From NCBI RefSeq assembly GCF_020217485.1, contig NZ_JAEKMI010000020.1, positions 33,140-97,139 on the forward strand: 64,000 nucleotides of DNA, read 5' to 3'. The translations under genes were made by a program, and so were the position numbers. Each line of letters opens with the position of its first letter. Positions within the stretch are counted from its first letter, which is position 1. The stretch comes from Mycobacterium sp. WUMAC-067. Lineage in GTDB: Bacteria; Actinomycetota; Actinomycetes; Mycobacteriales; Mycobacteriaceae. Below the pieces are notes generated by a model. It worked only from the letters and a program-made list of their open reading frames with translations, had not been told where the DNA came from and did no database searches. This document shows positions 32,950-42,724 of the stretch, piece after piece.

Positions 32950-33486
32950 ATGATGGGCGGTATCGAAGCCTCCCAACGCCTTGAGCAATGGGCCAAATTG
33001 GCTGATTACGCACTCACATCTGGTTCGAATACACCTGACGGGCGGCCTGTATTTTGGTCGGCTCTAGGCGAGAATCGGCTCTTCATTGGAAGAAAGCAAG
33101 ACGGCTGGTTAGTCATTACTGATTCCGATCGAATGGAATCTGAGGGCTTTGTTTTAGCCGCTCCATCCCTCGATGTGATTGAGAAGTACCTGTTCGGAAG
33201 GTTCGGTACATATATCCGCAGTGCACGGAGTCTGCCTCGGGTGGGCGTGCCAATGCCGGCCAACGAAGTATGCTCGAACTTCAGTATTGAAACGCGCGAA
33301 TACGAAGGTGTCGAGCGCTTTGCTCTAATCGCTCCCGACGGCTCGACGGTAGCGATCGGAAGCGCCGACAAAATAACTGCCACGGCGGAACTAAAGAAAC
33401 TCGCGCTGTATCTGTCGGCGACAATCGACCAAATCGAATCGTCGACGATCGATCCGGACGGAAAGCCGCTTTTCGAGCGTCGGTAA
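32950..33486 (+). CDS. Probable TNT immunity protein (IFT-like), copy 2
   Basis: 178-residue paralogue of the preceding gene. Aligned features are GWLVITDSDRMESEGFVLAA, DVIEKYLFGRFG and DPDGKPLFERR at the C terminus. Overall similarity is moderate, so this is an old duplication or an independently acquired immunity allele, not a recent copy. ATG 32950 or the next codon (32953) starts it, 57 bases after copy 1. It also has low GC. It may protect against a TNT variant from other strains. No second toxin gene accompanies it. Confidence 0.82.
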   Translation: MMGGIEASQRLEQWAKLADYALTSGSNTPDGRPVFWSALGENRLFIGRKQDGWLVITDSDRMESEGFVLAAPSLDVIEKYLFGRFGTYIRSARSLPRVGVPMPANEVCSNFSIETREYEGVERFALIAPDGSTVAIGSADKITATAELKKLALYLSATIDQIESSTIDPDGKPLFERR

Positions 33487-33519
33487 CTAAATTGAAACTC
33501 TGTAGATTCGATCGGCGCG

Positions 33520-33930
33520 CTACGCGCCCCGGTCCAACAGATCCGACGAACCCAGCACCCGCTCCACCTGAACCTCGATGACGACGCGCCGCGGGTTGGG
33601 GCGCGGCGTGCGGTAGCGCTGGGCGTAGCGCAGCTCGGCGTCGCGCACCGCGTCCGCGTCGCTGTTGACCTTGGACCGGCCCTCCAGCGACAGCCACCGC
33701 GCGCCATCGACCTGGCTCAGCACGGCCAGCCCGCCACGATCGGCGTTGACCGCCTTCTGTGAACCCCCGGTGGTGATGACCCGCGCGATGTGGGTCTTGG
33801 GGTCGAAGGTGAAACCGACGGCCACCACGTGCGGCGAGTTGTCGGCTCGCAGCGTGGTCAGCATGGCCAGATGGCGCTCCGACAGAAACGCGAGGGCCTC
33901 GTCGGTGAGCCGGGTAGTGGTATTCGCCAT
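33520..33930 (-). CDS. F420H2-dependent FDOR-B protein (Rv2074-like biliverdin reductase)
   Basis: Flavin/deazaflavin oxidoreductase of the split beta-barrel (PNPOx-like) fold, 136 residues, nearly identical to Rv2074, which reduces biliverdin with F420H2 according to published work. Conserved stretches are [38 protein letters not shown] and [12 protein letters not shown] 33930 is chosen; a GTG one codon earlier is equally possible. The gene is divergent from the SDR at 33966 with a very short shared promoter region. Confidence 0.92.
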   Translation of the reverse strand: MANTTTRLTDEALAFLSERHLAMLTTLRADNSPHVVAVGFTFDPKTHIARVITTGGSQKAVNADRGGLAVLSQVDGARWLSLEGRSKVNSDADAVRDAELRYAQRYRTPRPNPRRVVIEVQVERVLGSSDLLDRGA

Positions 33931-33965
33931 CACCGCTCACGCTAGCGCAGGTAATAATCGCAGCC

Positions 33966-34715
33966 GTGGACGACACGGGCGCGGGTCCGGTACTAATCCT
34001 GGGCGGACGCAGCGAAATCGGGGTCGAGTTGGCGCGACGCCTGGCCCCCGGGGCGACGGTGGTGCTGGCCGCGCGCCGCGCCGATCAGCTCGCTGACCAG
34101 GTCAGCGCGCTCAAAGCGGCCGGCGCCGCCGCGGTCGACACCAGGGAATTCGATGCCGACGACCTGGCCTCGCACGCCCCGCTGGTCGCCTCGGTCGTCG
34201 CCGACTACGGGCCGATCGGCACCGCGGTGCTGGCCTTCGGAATACTGGGCGAACAGACCCGCGCCGAGACCGACGCCGCTCACGCGGTCGCCGTCGTGCA
34301 TACCGACTACGTCGCGCAGGTCAGCATGCTCACTCACCTGGCCTCCGCCATGCGCAGCGCCGGCAAAGGCCAACTGGTGGTGTTCTCCTCGATCGCCGGC
34401 GCGCGCGTACGGCGCGCCAACTACGTCTACGGCTCGGCCAAAGCCGGCCTGGACGGCTTCGCCAGCGGCCTCGCCGACGCGCTGCACGGCACCGGGGTGC
34501 GGCTACTGATCGCCCGCCCGGGATTCGTCATCGGGCGTATGACGGAAGGCATGACGCCCGCGCCGCTGCCCAGCACGCCCGCGCAGGTGGCCGCCGCGAC
34601 CGCGCGAGCACTGGCCAAAGGCCGCCGCACCGTGTGGATCCCATGGGCCCTGGGACCCGCGGTCGCCGTGATGCGATTGCTCCCCGCGTTCGTCTGGCGC
34701 AGGATGCCGCGATGA
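33966..34715 (+). CDS. Short-chain dehydrogenase/reductase (Rv2073c-like)
   Basis: NAD(P)-dependent oxidoreductase, 249 residues. The cofactor site is GGRSEIGVELARRL, an atypical glycine motif of the kind seen in the DprE2-like SDR group. The catalytic Ser is in VVFSSIAGARV, and Tyr and Lys are in YVYGSAKAGLDG. A hydrophobic C terminus (ALGPAVAVMRLLPAFVWRRM) may associate with the membrane. GTG 33966 is the start. It lies 25 bases before cobL in the same direction, but its reaction is unknown and no corrin role is implied. Confidence 0.92.
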   Translation: MDDTGAGPVLILGGRSEIGVELARRLAPGATVVLAARRADQLADQVSALKAAGAAAVDTREFDADDLASHAPLVASVVADYGPIGTAVLAFGILGEQTRAETDAAHAVAVVHTDYVAQVSMLTHLASAMRSAGKGQLVVFSSIAGARVRRANYVYGSAKAGLDGFASGLADALHGTGVRLLIARPGFVIGRMTEGMTPAPLPSTPAQVAAATARALAKGRRTVWIPWALGPAVAVMRLLPAFVWRRMPR

Positions 34716-34740
34716 TTCGCGAGCCGGGGCGGCGGCGTTC

Positions 34741-35913
34741 ATGATCGTCGTGGTCGGAATCGGCGCCGACGGCATGGCCGGGCTCGCCGAAGCATCGCGC
34801 GCCGAATTGCGAAGGGCAGCAGTCGTTTACGGATCGCAGCGCCAACTTGATCTTCTCGACGACACGGTGCGCGCGCCCCGTCGGCGGTGGCCCTCACCCA
34901 TGCTGCCCGCCCTGCAAACCTTGCTCGACGACCACACGGGCGACATCCACGTGGTGGCCAGCGGCGACCCGCTGCTGCACGGCATCGGGGGCACGCTGAT
35001 CCGCCTATACGGCCCCGAGAAGGTGCGGGTGCTGCCGCACGTGTCCTCGGTGACGCTGGCGTGCGCGCGGATGGGCTGGAACGTCCACGACACCGAAGTC
35101 ATCAGCCTGGTCACCGGGCACCCGCACACCGCCGTGCGGCGCGGCGGCCAGGCGATTGTGCTGTCGCAAAGCCATTCCACACCCACGGAGCTGGCCGCGC
35201 TGCTCACCGCGCACGGCCGTGGCGATTCGCAGTTCACCGTGCTCGAAAACCTCGGCGGCCCAGACGAACACCGCAGCGACGGCACCGCGCGGGACTGGGC
35301 CGACGGCGCCCCCGGGCACGTCGACGATCTCAACGTGATCGCCGTGCGCTACCTGCCCGACGAACGCGTCTCGCCCCTGCCCGACGACGCCTTTACCCAC
35401 GACGGCCAGATCACCAAACAGGGGATCCGCGCGGTAACGCTGGCCGCCCTGGCGCCGCGTCCGGGGGAGCGGTTATGGGACGTCGGCGCGGGTTCGGGCA
35501 GCATCAGCGTCGAGTGGTGCCTGAGCGGACCGGGTTGCGGGGCAATCGCATTCGAACGCGACGAACGACGCCGGCACAACCTCGAATGCAATGCCGCGGC
35601 TTTCGGTGTCGGCATCGAGGTACGTGGCGACGCCCCTGACACCTTCGATGGAGCCGCGCCGCCGTCGGCGATCTTCATCGGCGGCGGACTGACCCGGCCC
35701 GGCCTGCTCGACGCCTGCCTCGACAACCTGCCCACCGGCGGACGACTTGTCGCCAACGTGGTCACCACCGAGTCGGAAGCCGCTGTCACGCAGGCATATG
35801 CGCGCCTCGGCGGCACGCTGCGACGCTTCCAGCACTATCACGGCACGGCGCTGGGCGCCTTCACGGGCTGGCAGCCGCACTACCCGGTCACCCAGTGGGC
35901 GATGACCAAATGA
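34741..35913 (+). CDS. cobL: Precorrin-6Y C5,15-methyltransferase (decarboxylating)
   Basis: Bifunctional corrin enzyme: methylates C5 and C15 of precorrin-6B and decarboxylates the acetate side chain to give precorrin-8X. 390 residues in two domains. The CbiE-type tetrapyrrole methylase covers about 1-200 (start MIVVVGIGADGMAGLAEAS, ASGDPLLHGIGG). The CbiT-type domain covers about 205-390 with the SAM motif LWDVGAGSGSISVEW. The stop overlaps the cobM start in ATGA. It begins the cobL-cobM-cobK operon. Confidence 0.97.
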   Translation: MIVVVGIGADGMAGLAEASRAELRRAAVVYGSQRQLDLLDDTVRAPRRRWPSPMLPALQTLLDDHTGDIHVVASGDPLLHGIGGTLIRLYGPEKVRVLPHVSSVTLACARMGWNVHDTEVISLVTGHPHTAVRRGGQAIVLSQSHSTPTELAALLTAHGRGDSQFTVLENLGGPDEHRSDGTARDWADGAPGHVDDLNVIAVRYLPDERVSPLPDDAFTHDGQITKQGIRAVTLAALAPRPGERLWDVGAGSGSISVEWCLSGPGCGAIAFERDERRRHNLECNAAAFGVGIEVRGDAPDTFDGAAPPSAIFIGGGLTRPGLLDACLDNLPTGGRLVANVVTTESEAAVTQAYARLGGTLRRFQHYHGTALGAFTGWQPHYPVTQWAMTK

Positions 35914-36665
35914 CGGTGTACTTCATCGGCGCGGGCCCGGGTGCGGCCGACCTGATCACCGTCCGCGGTCAACGGCTCCTCCAAACGTGCCGCGTGTGCC
36001 TGTACGCCGGGTCGATCATGCCCGACGACCTGCTCGCCCTCTGCCCGGAGAACGCGAAAGTCGTTGACACCGGCCCGTTGACGTTAGAGCAGATCATCAT
36101 CGAGCTCAGCGACGCGCACGCCGCCGGGCATGACGTGGCGCGGCTGCACTCCGGTGATCCGTCGCTCTACAGCGCACTGGCCGAGCAGTGCCGCCGCCTC
36201 GACGCGCTGGGCATCGACTACGAAATCGTGCCGGGCGTACCGTCTTTCGCCGCCGCCGCGGCCGCCCTCAAACGTGAGCTCACCGTCCCCGGGGTCGCCC
36301 AGACGGTGACGCTGACCCGGGTGGCGACCCTGTCGACGGCCATGCCGCCCGGCGAAGACCTGGCGACGCTCGCCCGATCCGGCGCCACCCTGGTCCTGCA
36401 CTTGGCGGCCGCGCAGATCGACGCCATCGTTCCGCAACTCCTCGACGGCGGTTACCGCCCCGAAACCCCCGCCGCCGTCGTGGCTTTCGCCAGCTGGCCG
36501 CAGGAGACCGTGCTGCGCGGCACCCTGGCCGGCCTCGCCGCCCAGATGCATGAGGCCAACATCACCAAGACCGCGGTGATCGTCGTCGGCGACGCGCTGA
36601 CCGCGGGCGAATTCACCGACAGTTATCTGTATTCGACCGGGCGGACCCGGGGGAGCAGGCACTGA
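35910..36665 (+). CDS. cobM: Precorrin-4 C11-methyltransferase
   Basis: Methylates C11 of precorrin-4 to give precorrin-5 in the aerobic B12 route. 251 residues, the Rv2071c length, with the tetrapyrrole methylase signature: VYFIGAGPGAADLITVRGQR at the N terminus, RLHSGDPSLYSALAEQ and YEIVPGVPSFAAAAAAL. ATG 35910 overlaps the cobL stop. The stop shares a base with the cobK start (TGATG), so the three genes are tightly coupled. Confidence 0.97.
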   Translation: MTVYFIGAGPGAADLITVRGQRLLQTCRVCLYAGSIMPDDLLALCPENAKVVDTGPLTLEQIIIELSDAHAAGHDVARLHSGDPSLYSALAEQCRRLDALGIDYEIVPGVPSFAAAAAALKRELTVPGVAQTVTLTRVATLSTAMPPGEDLATLARSGATLVLHLAAAQIDAIVPQLLDGGYRPETPAAVVAFASWPQETVLRGTLAGLAAQMHEANITKTAVIVVGDALTAGEFTDSYLYSTGRTRGSRH

Positions 36666-37393
36666 TGCGCGTCCTGCTGCTCGGCGGCACCGGCGAGGCG
36701 CGCGCGCTGGCGAAAGCCCTGCACCCCCGCATCGACGTCATCAGCTCCCTGGCGGGCCGGGTGCCGGACCCGGCGCTGCCGGTCGGCCCCGTGCGCATCG
36801 GCGGCTTCGGCGGCGTGGACGGCCTGCGGCGCTGGTTGCGCGACGAAAGCATCGACGCCGTCGTCGACGCCACCCATCCGTTCGCGGCCACGATGACGGC
36901 GCACGCAGCCACCGCGTGCGGCGAATTACGGATACCCCACCTGATCCTGGCACGCCCGGCCTGGGATCCCGGCGCGGCCCTTGTCGTCGCATCGGACACC
37001 CATGCGGCACAAACGGTTGCCCGCCAAGGCTATTCGCGCATCTTCCTCACCACCGGCCGTTCCGGCGTCAACGCTTTCACCGACAGCGACGCGTGGTTTT
37101 TGATCCGGGCGGTCACCGAACCGGACAGCGCCTCGCTGCCGCATCATCACCAGCTGGTCCTCTCGCGCGGCCCGTACCGCTACGACGACGAAGTCGCGCT
37201 GTTGCGCGAGCACCACATCGACGCGCTCGTCACCAAGAACAGCGGCGGGCAGATGACGCGCGCCAAACTGGATGCCGCCGCCGCGCTCGATGTACCGGTG
37301 GTGATGGTGGCGCGGCCGCCGCTACCGGAGGGCGTGTCCACCGTCGGCACCGTGGCCGAGGCCGCCGAATGGGTTGGCGCGCTAGCCGGTTAG
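36665..37393 (+). CDS. cobK: Precorrin-6A reductase
   Basis: NADPH-dependent reduction of precorrin-6A to precorrin-6B, the substrate of CobL. 242 residues. The N-terminal Rossmann-like motif [16 protein letters not shown] and the stretch [16 protein letters not shown] are typical of CobK/Cbi[18 protein letters not shown] lies near the C terminus. ATG 36665 overlaps the cobM stop by one base. Its 3' end overlaps the convergent sigC by 12 bases, leaving no room for an ordinary terminator. Confidence 0.97.
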   Translation: MRVLLLGGTGEARALAKALHPRIDVISSLAGRVPDPALPVGPVRIGGFGGVDGLRRWLRDESIDAVVDATHPFAATMTAHAATACGELRIPHLILARPAWDPGAALVVASDTHAAQTVARQGYSRIFLTTGRSGVNAFTDSDAWFLIRAVTEPDSASLPHHHQLVLSRGPYRYDDEVALLREHHIDALVTKNSGGQMTRAKLDAAAALDVPVVMVARPPLPEGVSTVGTVAEAAEWVGALAG

Positions 37394-37936
37394 GTCGCTG
37401 CGCTCGCCGTCGGCCAGCAACGCATCGCGGGCCCGCGCGACCCGGGACCGGATGGTGCCCACCGGGCAACCGCACACCGCGGCGGCGTCGGCGTAGGGCA
37501 GCCCGAGCAACTGGGTGAGCAAAAGCGCTTCCCGCTGTTCGGGATTGAGGCCGGCGATCATCGTCGTCACCTCAACGAGGTCCTCGAATCCGCGGGCGTG
37601 GCGGTCGCCACGCACCACGTGTTCGGGATCGGCGCCCAGGGCAGCGCGCGGCCGCGACTGCAGCTGGCGGATGTGATCGGCCACGACCCGGCGGGCGATG
37701 GACAGCAGCCACGTCCGGGCGCTCGAGCGTCCGGAGAATCGCTCGACGGCGCCGATGGCGCGCAGGAACGTCTCTTGGGTCAGATCGTCGGCGTTGCCGG
37801 CATCGGACAGGTAGGCGACGAACCGCCACACGTCTTGCTGGGTGGCCTTGATGAACGCCTCGAGCGCTCGCGCGTTCCCGCGCGCGGCGGACAAAGCAAG
37901 CTCGGTTACCGCCTCGTCGTCGCTCGGCGCGATCAT
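37382..37936 (-). CDS. sigC: ECF RNA polymerase sigma factor SigC
   Basis: Group 4 sigma factor, 184 residues when read from ATG 37936, matching M. tuberculosis SigC (185). Region 2 contains [20 protein letters not shown] and [20 protein letters not shown]. Region 4 contains [13 protein letters not shown] helix [20 protein letters not shown] and [23 protein letters not shown], about 8 bases upstream, could serve as Shine-Dalgarno. Unusually, the same reading frame is open without a stop through the upstream 269 codons encoding a zf-HC2 membrane protein. SigC in M. tuberculosis has been linked to copper acquisition genes. Confidence 0.93.
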   Translation of the reverse strand: MIAPSDDEAVTELALSAARGNARALEAFIKATQQDVWRFVAYLSDAGNADDLTQETFLRAIGAVERFSGRSSARTWLLSIARRVVADHIRQLQSRPRAALGADPEHVVRGDRHARGFEDLVEVTTMIAGLNPEQREALLLTQLLGLPYADAAAVCGCPVGTIRSRVARARDALLADGERSDLTG

Positions 37937-38743
37937 GCTCAACCACCTTAGTTGCGCGGGTTTTCCGATCCTACGACGGGTCGTCGTAGAGGGCGCGGTG
38001 TGGTCGCGCGCGGCGCGATTGATCGGCCGCAGATGCCCGCGCCGCCGACCGCTGGAAGCGTCGGCCACCCAGGCGGGATCGTCGGCGTCGACCGAGCCAT
38101 CGGAACCGTGCCGCCGGTGCGAGCCCACGCGCTCCCGCGCCACCAACAACGCGAATGCCAGACCCAACAGCAGCGGCATGTGGCTGGCGATCCGGGTCGC
38201 CGTGACCTGTCCGTCGAAGGCGTCGACGATCACATAACCAAGCAGCGCAACGGAATACACACCGGTGATCGCCGCCACCCCCGAAGCGGAGGCGGGCCAG
38301 ATGCCGGCGGCGACCATCGCCAGACCCAACGCCAGCAACCACGCCGTGGACTCGTGCATCAGGTGCTCGCCCGACATCGCGCCGTGCATGTGACCCGACA
38401 CCATGCCGAAATCGACCCCACTGATCTGGGCGGCGGCGATCGCCACCTGGAACAGGCCCACAGCGATCAGGCCCCAGCGTCGGTAGTGCGACCGCAACCA
38501 GCGCATCCAACTCTGGTGTCCGGAGGGCTGCTCGCCGATGCTCGCCATGATTTTGTCGACCAGGTCGGGTCCCTCGCCGGGCGCAACCGAGGCGAGCCGA
38601 CGGGTCTGCGCCGCCGCCCCGATCAGCCAGGAGCGGCAACTGCGGCACGACTCGAGGTGCGCGTCGACCTGCTGCGCGAGCACCTGGGGGCGCTCGCCGT
38701 CCAACCGAGCCGACAGCGCCTCACGCGCAACGTCACACCGCAT
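37937..38743 (-). CDS. zf-HC2 membrane anti-sigma-like region, in frame with sigC and without its own stop
   Basis: Codons 1-269 of an open frame that continues into SigC (453 residues in total, 38743 to 37382). The anti-sigma zinc motif is H29, C33, C36 in [13 protein letters not shown]. Four transmembrane helices lie at about 91-108, 133-150, 154-173 and 188-203, so both ends would be cytoplasmic. The loop between helices 1 and 2 (112-131) is rich in His and Met ([16 protein letters not shown]), suggesting metal sensing outside the membrane. It is either a fused anti-sigma/sigma protein or an anti-sigma gene whose stop was lost. ATG 38743 is the likely start. Confidence 0.75.
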
Positions 38744-38921
38744 CCCTGCATCGTTGCAGCATGGCCGGTCCGCGCGCAAAGACTCCCGGAATTTGGTGCC
38801 CGAACGAAACGGCGGGGAACTAAACGGCCGTGGCAACCGACCTCTGGTCGTCCGCATCGCCAGCCCATCCACGAGATTTCACCGACGAGGTATCCGTGTC
38901 CTTCCCTGAAGGCCCCCGACG

Positions 38922-40565
38922 ATGACCGCCCCGATCTGGGCGGCGTCTCCGCCCGAAGTGCACTCGACCTTGCTCAGCAGCGGCCCCGGCCCCGCCCCGA
39001 TACTGGCCGCCGCGACGGCATGGACGGCGATGAGCACCGACTATGCCAACGCGGCGGCCGAGCTCACCGGGCTGCTGGGCACCGTGCAGGCCGGCGCGTG
39101 GGACGGGCCCAGCGCCGAGCAGTACGTGGCCGCCCACGTCCCCTACCAGGCCTGGCTGGTGGAGAGCGCGGCCAAGAGCGCAACCGCGGCCAGCCTGCAC
39201 GAGACCGCCGCCACCGCCTACACCGCCGCATTGGCCGCCATGCCCACCATGGGCGAACTCACCGCCAATCACGCCATCCACGGCGCACTGGTCGCCACGA
39301 ACTTCTTCGGCATCAACACCATCCCCATCGCCGTCAACGAAGCCGACTACGCGCGCATGTGGGTGCAGGCCGCCACGACGATGACCACCTACCAGGCCGT
39401 CAGTGAATCTGCGCTGGCCGCGGTCCCGCCGACCACTCCCGCGCCGACGATCGTCGTCCCGGGGGCCGAGGCGGGCACCGCCGGGGCCGCAGCGATGCAA
39501 GCGGCCGCCGTGGCGCCGGCGGCAGATTCCGGCTCCAACCTCAACAATGCCGACACGTCGAGCGCCCAGCAGCAGGCCACCACGCAGACCTACCCGTCCT
39601 GGATGGACCAGCTGACCAAGTGGCTGCAGCAGTACACCCAGAATTTCGCGTGGCCGGTGTCCAAGGACCTCAACCCCGGTGGGTGGCCCTTCCCGCCGGT
39701 GCCGTGGGTCAACAGTCTCGCCTCATTCTTCGGGCAGCTGGGACTGTCCCCGGCGCTGTCGACCGCGCTCGGCTGGGCCATCTTCCACACCCTGATGATC
39801 TTCTGGCCGTTCATTCAGCTGGCGATCCAAATGGCGGTGGTGCTCGCGCCGGTCGTCGTTGCCGCCATCGGGGCGGCCGCGGCCGGTGGGGCGGCGGCCG
39901 CGGTCACCGCGATCAGCGTCGGGATCCCGCTCGCGTCTGCCCCGCCCCTGCCCGCCGTCGCGGCGGCGCCCGCACCGGTGGTTGCTCCGGCGCCGACGAT
40001 TGCCACCGCGCCCGCCAGTGTCAGCCACGTGTCGGCGCCGTCCACCGCGCCCGCGACGACGGTCGCCGGATCGGCAGGCGGCGGGCCGGTCGGCGGGGGA
40101 CCCGGGGTGGGCTTCGGCCCGACGGCGACCGACGGAATCAGCGCGGGGCGGTCCAACGCCCTGTATGCGGTGGGGCTGTCGGGACTTTCGGCGCGCGGCA
40201 GCGCGAGCAGCCGGTCGCGCCGAAAGTCGGAGGAGCCGTCCTCCGACGACCTCGACGCGCCCGCCGCCGCGGCCGCCGCGGCCAAGAAGAAGGCACGGGC
40301 CCGTCGGCGCCGCGGCGGAACCGCCACCGAACGCGCCTACCGCTACGAATTCATGGACCTGGACTCCGATTTGGATCCGGGCGTCGATGCCGACGATCCG
40401 AACGCCGCCAGGCCCTCTGAGGACAGTGCGGGGCGGCTCGGATTCGCCGGTGCCGCAGCCAAATCCGACGCCCCCCGCGCCGCCGGATTGGCGACGCTGA
40501 CCCGCGACGGGTTGAGCGACGGCCCCAGCGTGCCGATGATGCCGAGCACCTGGGACCGCGACTAG
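38922..40565 (+). CDS. PPE family protein, PPW-type
   Basis: 547-residue PPE protein, substrate class of ESX/type VII secretion. The PPE domain (about 1-180) starts [20 protein letters not shown] with the W-x-G motif in [16 protein letters not shown] proline/alanine-rich linker and hydrophobic stretch (about 285-320) follow. The C-terminal 50 residues carry GFAG and PMMPSTW, the GFxGT- and PxxPxxW-like motifs of the PPW subfamily. No PE partner is adjacent. It sits inside the cobalamin region between sigC and cobI; its stop overlaps that of cobI. Confidence 0.93.
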   Translation: MTAPIWAASPPEVHSTLLSSGPGPAPILAAATAWTAMSTDYANAAAELTGLLGTVQAGAWDGPSAEQYVAAHVPYQAWLVESAAKSATAASLHETAATAYTAALAAMPTMGELTANHAIHGALVATNFFGINTIPIAVNEADYARMWVQAATTMTTYQAVSESALAAVPPTTPAPTIVVPGAEAGTAGAAAMQAAAVAPAADSGSNLNNADTSSAQQQATTQTYPSWMDQLTKWLQQYTQNFAWPVSKDLNPGGWPFPPVPWVNSLASFFGQLGLSPALSTALGWAIFHTLMIFWPFIQLAIQMAVVLAPVVVAAIGAAAAGGAAAAVTAISVGIPLASAPPLPAVAAAPAPVVAPAPTIATAPASVSHVSAPSTAPATTVAGSAGGGPVGGGPGVGFGPTATDGISAGRSNALYAVGLSGLSARGSASSRSRRKSEEPSSDDLDAPAAAAAAAKKKARARRRRGGTATERAYRYEFMDLDSDLDPGVDADDPNAARPSEDSAGRLGFAGAAAKSDAPRAAGLATLTRDGLSDGPSVPMMPSTWDRD

Positions 40566-42082
40566 CCAGATGGCTGATAGCGCCGGGGAGTGAAGACCCG
40601 GTCGGTGGAATCCGTTGAATACCACTGGGTTTGCGACGAACCGACGATCAGCAGGCAGCGCATGTCGATCTCGGCGGGATTGAGATCGGCCAGCCGGACC
40701 ACGCGGACGTCTTCGTCGTCGCCCGACACGCTGCGGCCGATCACCACCGGCGTGCCCGGTTCGCGGTGGGCCAGCAGAATGTCGCGCATCGCGCCGACCT
40801 GCCAGGTCCGCGTCTTCGACGCCGGGTTGTAGATGGCCAGCACCAGGTCGGCGGCCGCGGCGGCCTGCAGCCGCGCGGAGATCACGTCCCACGGCTTGAG
40901 CCGATCGGATAGCGAGATCACCGCGTAGTCGTGGCCCAGTGGGGCGCCGACCCGACTGGCCACCGCCTGGGCGGCGGTCATCGCGGGAATCACCCGAATC
41001 CGCACGCCCGGCCATTGTTTGGCCTCTTCCAGCACGGCGGTCGCCATCGCGAAGACCCCCGGGTCGCCCGACGACACCACCGCCACGGCCCGGCCCTGCT
41101 CGGCTAGCGCGCAGGCCAGCCGCGCACGCTCGGGCTCGTCGCGGTTGTCGCTGGGATGTCGCTGCTGGCCGTCGCGCACCGGCACGCGATCCAGGTAGCC
41201 GCCGTAGCCGATCAGGTCGGTCGCCGCGGCCAGCTCCCGCCGGCTCTGCGGTGTCATCCAGTCCATGTCGCCGGGGCCCAGGCCCACCACCGCGACGCTG
41301 CCCGACGCCCGCCTATCGGGGGAGCGTCGGTGCAGCCGCCGGCCGCCCGGCAGCATGGCCAGCGAGAAGTACGGCACGCTGGTCTCGTCGACGTCGGCCG
41401 CGGGCAGGATGCGCTGCCCGGCGCTGCTGGCTCGTTCGACGTAAAACGTGTCGTCGAGCTGTCCGGACGCCGAAAGCGCTTCGCGCACAGCGTGATACGA
41501 GCGCCCCAACTTCAGGATCACGGCGGCGTCGGCGTCGGCCAGCCGGCGGGTCAGTTCCGCGACGGGCAACGTGCCCGGCAGCACCGACAGCACTTCGTCG
41601 CCGGCCACCAACGGGGTCGCGAGGGCCGCCGACGCGGCGCTGACCGACGTCACACCCGGAACGATGACCGCGTTGAATCGCTCGGTCAGCCGGGTGTGCA
41701 GATGCATGTACGAGCTGTAGAACAGCGGGTCGCCCTCGGCGAGCAGGGCCACGTTGCGGCCGGCCTCCAGGTGCGCGGCGATCCGTCGGGTGGCCTCGGC
41801 ATAGAAGTCCTCGAGCGCGCCGGAATAGCCGCCCGGGTGGTCGGTGACCTCGGTCGTCACCGGATACACCAGGTGCTCCTCGATCTGGCCGGGCCGCAGA
41901 TAGCGTTCGGCGATGCCGCGCGCGATGCTGCGGCCGTGCCGGGCGCTGTGATAGGCGACCACGTCGGCCTCACCGATCACCCGCGCGGCTTTGACGGTCA
42001 CGAGTTCGGGGTCGCCGGGCCCCAGCCCGACGCCCCACAGTGTCCCCCTATGGGCGCTTCGCGTGGTCCCTTGTGCCGTCAT
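40562..42082 (-). CDS. cobI: Fused precorrin-2 C20- / precorrin-3B C17-methyltransferase
   Basis: CobI-CobJ fusion, 506 residues, as in Rv2066 (508). The N-terminal CobI domain (about 1-245) has [20 protein letters not shown] and [16 protein letters not shown] and methylates C20 of precorrin-2. The C-terminal CobJ domain (about 262-506) has [20 protein letters not shown] and [17 protein letters not shown] and performs C17 methylation with ring contraction. CobJ acts on the product of CobG, which is encoded in the same operon. ATG 42082 overlaps the cobH stop (ATGA). Convergent with the PPE gene. Confidence 0.97.
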   Translation of the reverse strand: MTAQGTTRSAHRGTLWGVGLGPGDPELVTVKAARVIGEADVVAYHSARHGRSIARGIAERYLRPGQIEEHLVYPVTTEVTDHPGGYSGALEDFYAEATRRIAAHLEAGRNVALLAEGDPLFYSSYMHLHTRLTERFNAVIVPGVTSVSAASAALATPLVAGDEVLSVLPGTLPVAELTRRLADADAAVILKLGRSYHAVREALSASGQLDDTFYVERASSAGQRILPAADVDETSVPYFSLAMLPGGRRLHRRSPDRRASGSVAVVGLGPGDMDWMTPQSRRELAAATDLIGYGGYLDRVPVRDGQQRHPSDNRDEPERARLACALAEQGRAVAVVSSGDPGVFAMATAVLEEAKQWPGVRIRVIPAMTAAQAVASRVGAPLGHDYAVISLSDRLKPWDVISARLQAAAAADLVLAIYNPASKTRTWQVGAMRDILLAHREPGTPVVIGRSVSGDDEDVRVVRLADLNPAEIDMRCLLIVGSSQTQWYSTDSTDRVFTPRRYQPSG

Positions 42083-42705
42083 TCGGCGTCGCTTGCGATC
42101 GCATTGACGGCGGCGGCGGCCATGGCGCTGCCGCCGCGGCGGCCCTGCACCACCAGATAGGACATGCCGCGCGGGTGGTCGATGAGCTCCTGCTTGGACT
42201 GCGCCGACCCGACGAATCCCACCGGCCCGCCCAGCACGCCGGCCGGCGGCGAAAGCCCCTCGTCGATCAGCTCGAGCAGCCGGAACAGGGCCGTCGGTGC
42301 GTTGCCGATGGCCAGCACGGCGCCGTCGAGCCGCTCGGCCCACAGCTCGACCCCGGCCGCCGAACGGGTGGTCTGCCGGCGTGCGGCCAGCTCGGCCGCC
42401 CGCGGGTCGGCCACCAGCGACACGACCTCGTTGCCCGCTGGCAGCCGGGCAGTGGTGATCCCGGCGGCCACCATCGACGAGTCGCACAACACCGGGGCGC
42501 CGCGGCGCAGGGCCGCGCCGACGCGCTCGACGACGTCGTCGGTGAAGGCGACGTGCTCGGCGACGTCGACCTGGCCGCAGGTGTGGATCAACCGGACGAC
42601 GACCCGCGCCACGTCGGCGGGAAATCGCGCCAGGTCGGCCTCGGCGCGGATGGTCGCGAACGACTGGCGATAGATCTCCGCGGCATCGCGGATGTAGTCG
42701 AGCAC
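42079..42705 (-). CDS. cobH: Precorrin-8X methylmutase
   Basis: Moves the C11 methyl group of precorrin-8X to C12, giving hydrogenobyrinate. 208 residues, identical in length to Rv2065. Conserved stretches are [20 protein letters not shown] at the N terminus, the catalytic-histidine region [19 protein letters not shown] and SQ-type motif [20 protein letters not shown] 42705 starts it 19 bases after cobG. It overlaps cobI by four bases, so cobG-cobH-cobI is one operon. Confidence 0.97.
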   Translation of the reverse strand: MLDYIRDAAEIYRQSFATIRAEADLARFPADVARVVVRLIHTCGQVDVAEHVAFTDDVVERVGAALRRGAPVLCDSSMVAAGITTARLPAGNEVVSLVADPRAAELAARRQTTRSAAGVELWAERLDGAVLAIGNAPTALFRLLELIDEGLSPPAGVLGGPVGFVGSAQSKQELIDHPRGMSYLVVQGRRGGSAMAAAAVNAIASDAE

Positions 42706-42724
42706 CCGCTCACCCTAAGGGTTG

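Noticed and set aside
29318..33486. Island as a phage or transposon insertion
   Set aside because: No integrase, transposase, tRNA target or flanking direct repeat was seen; only composition suggests transfer.
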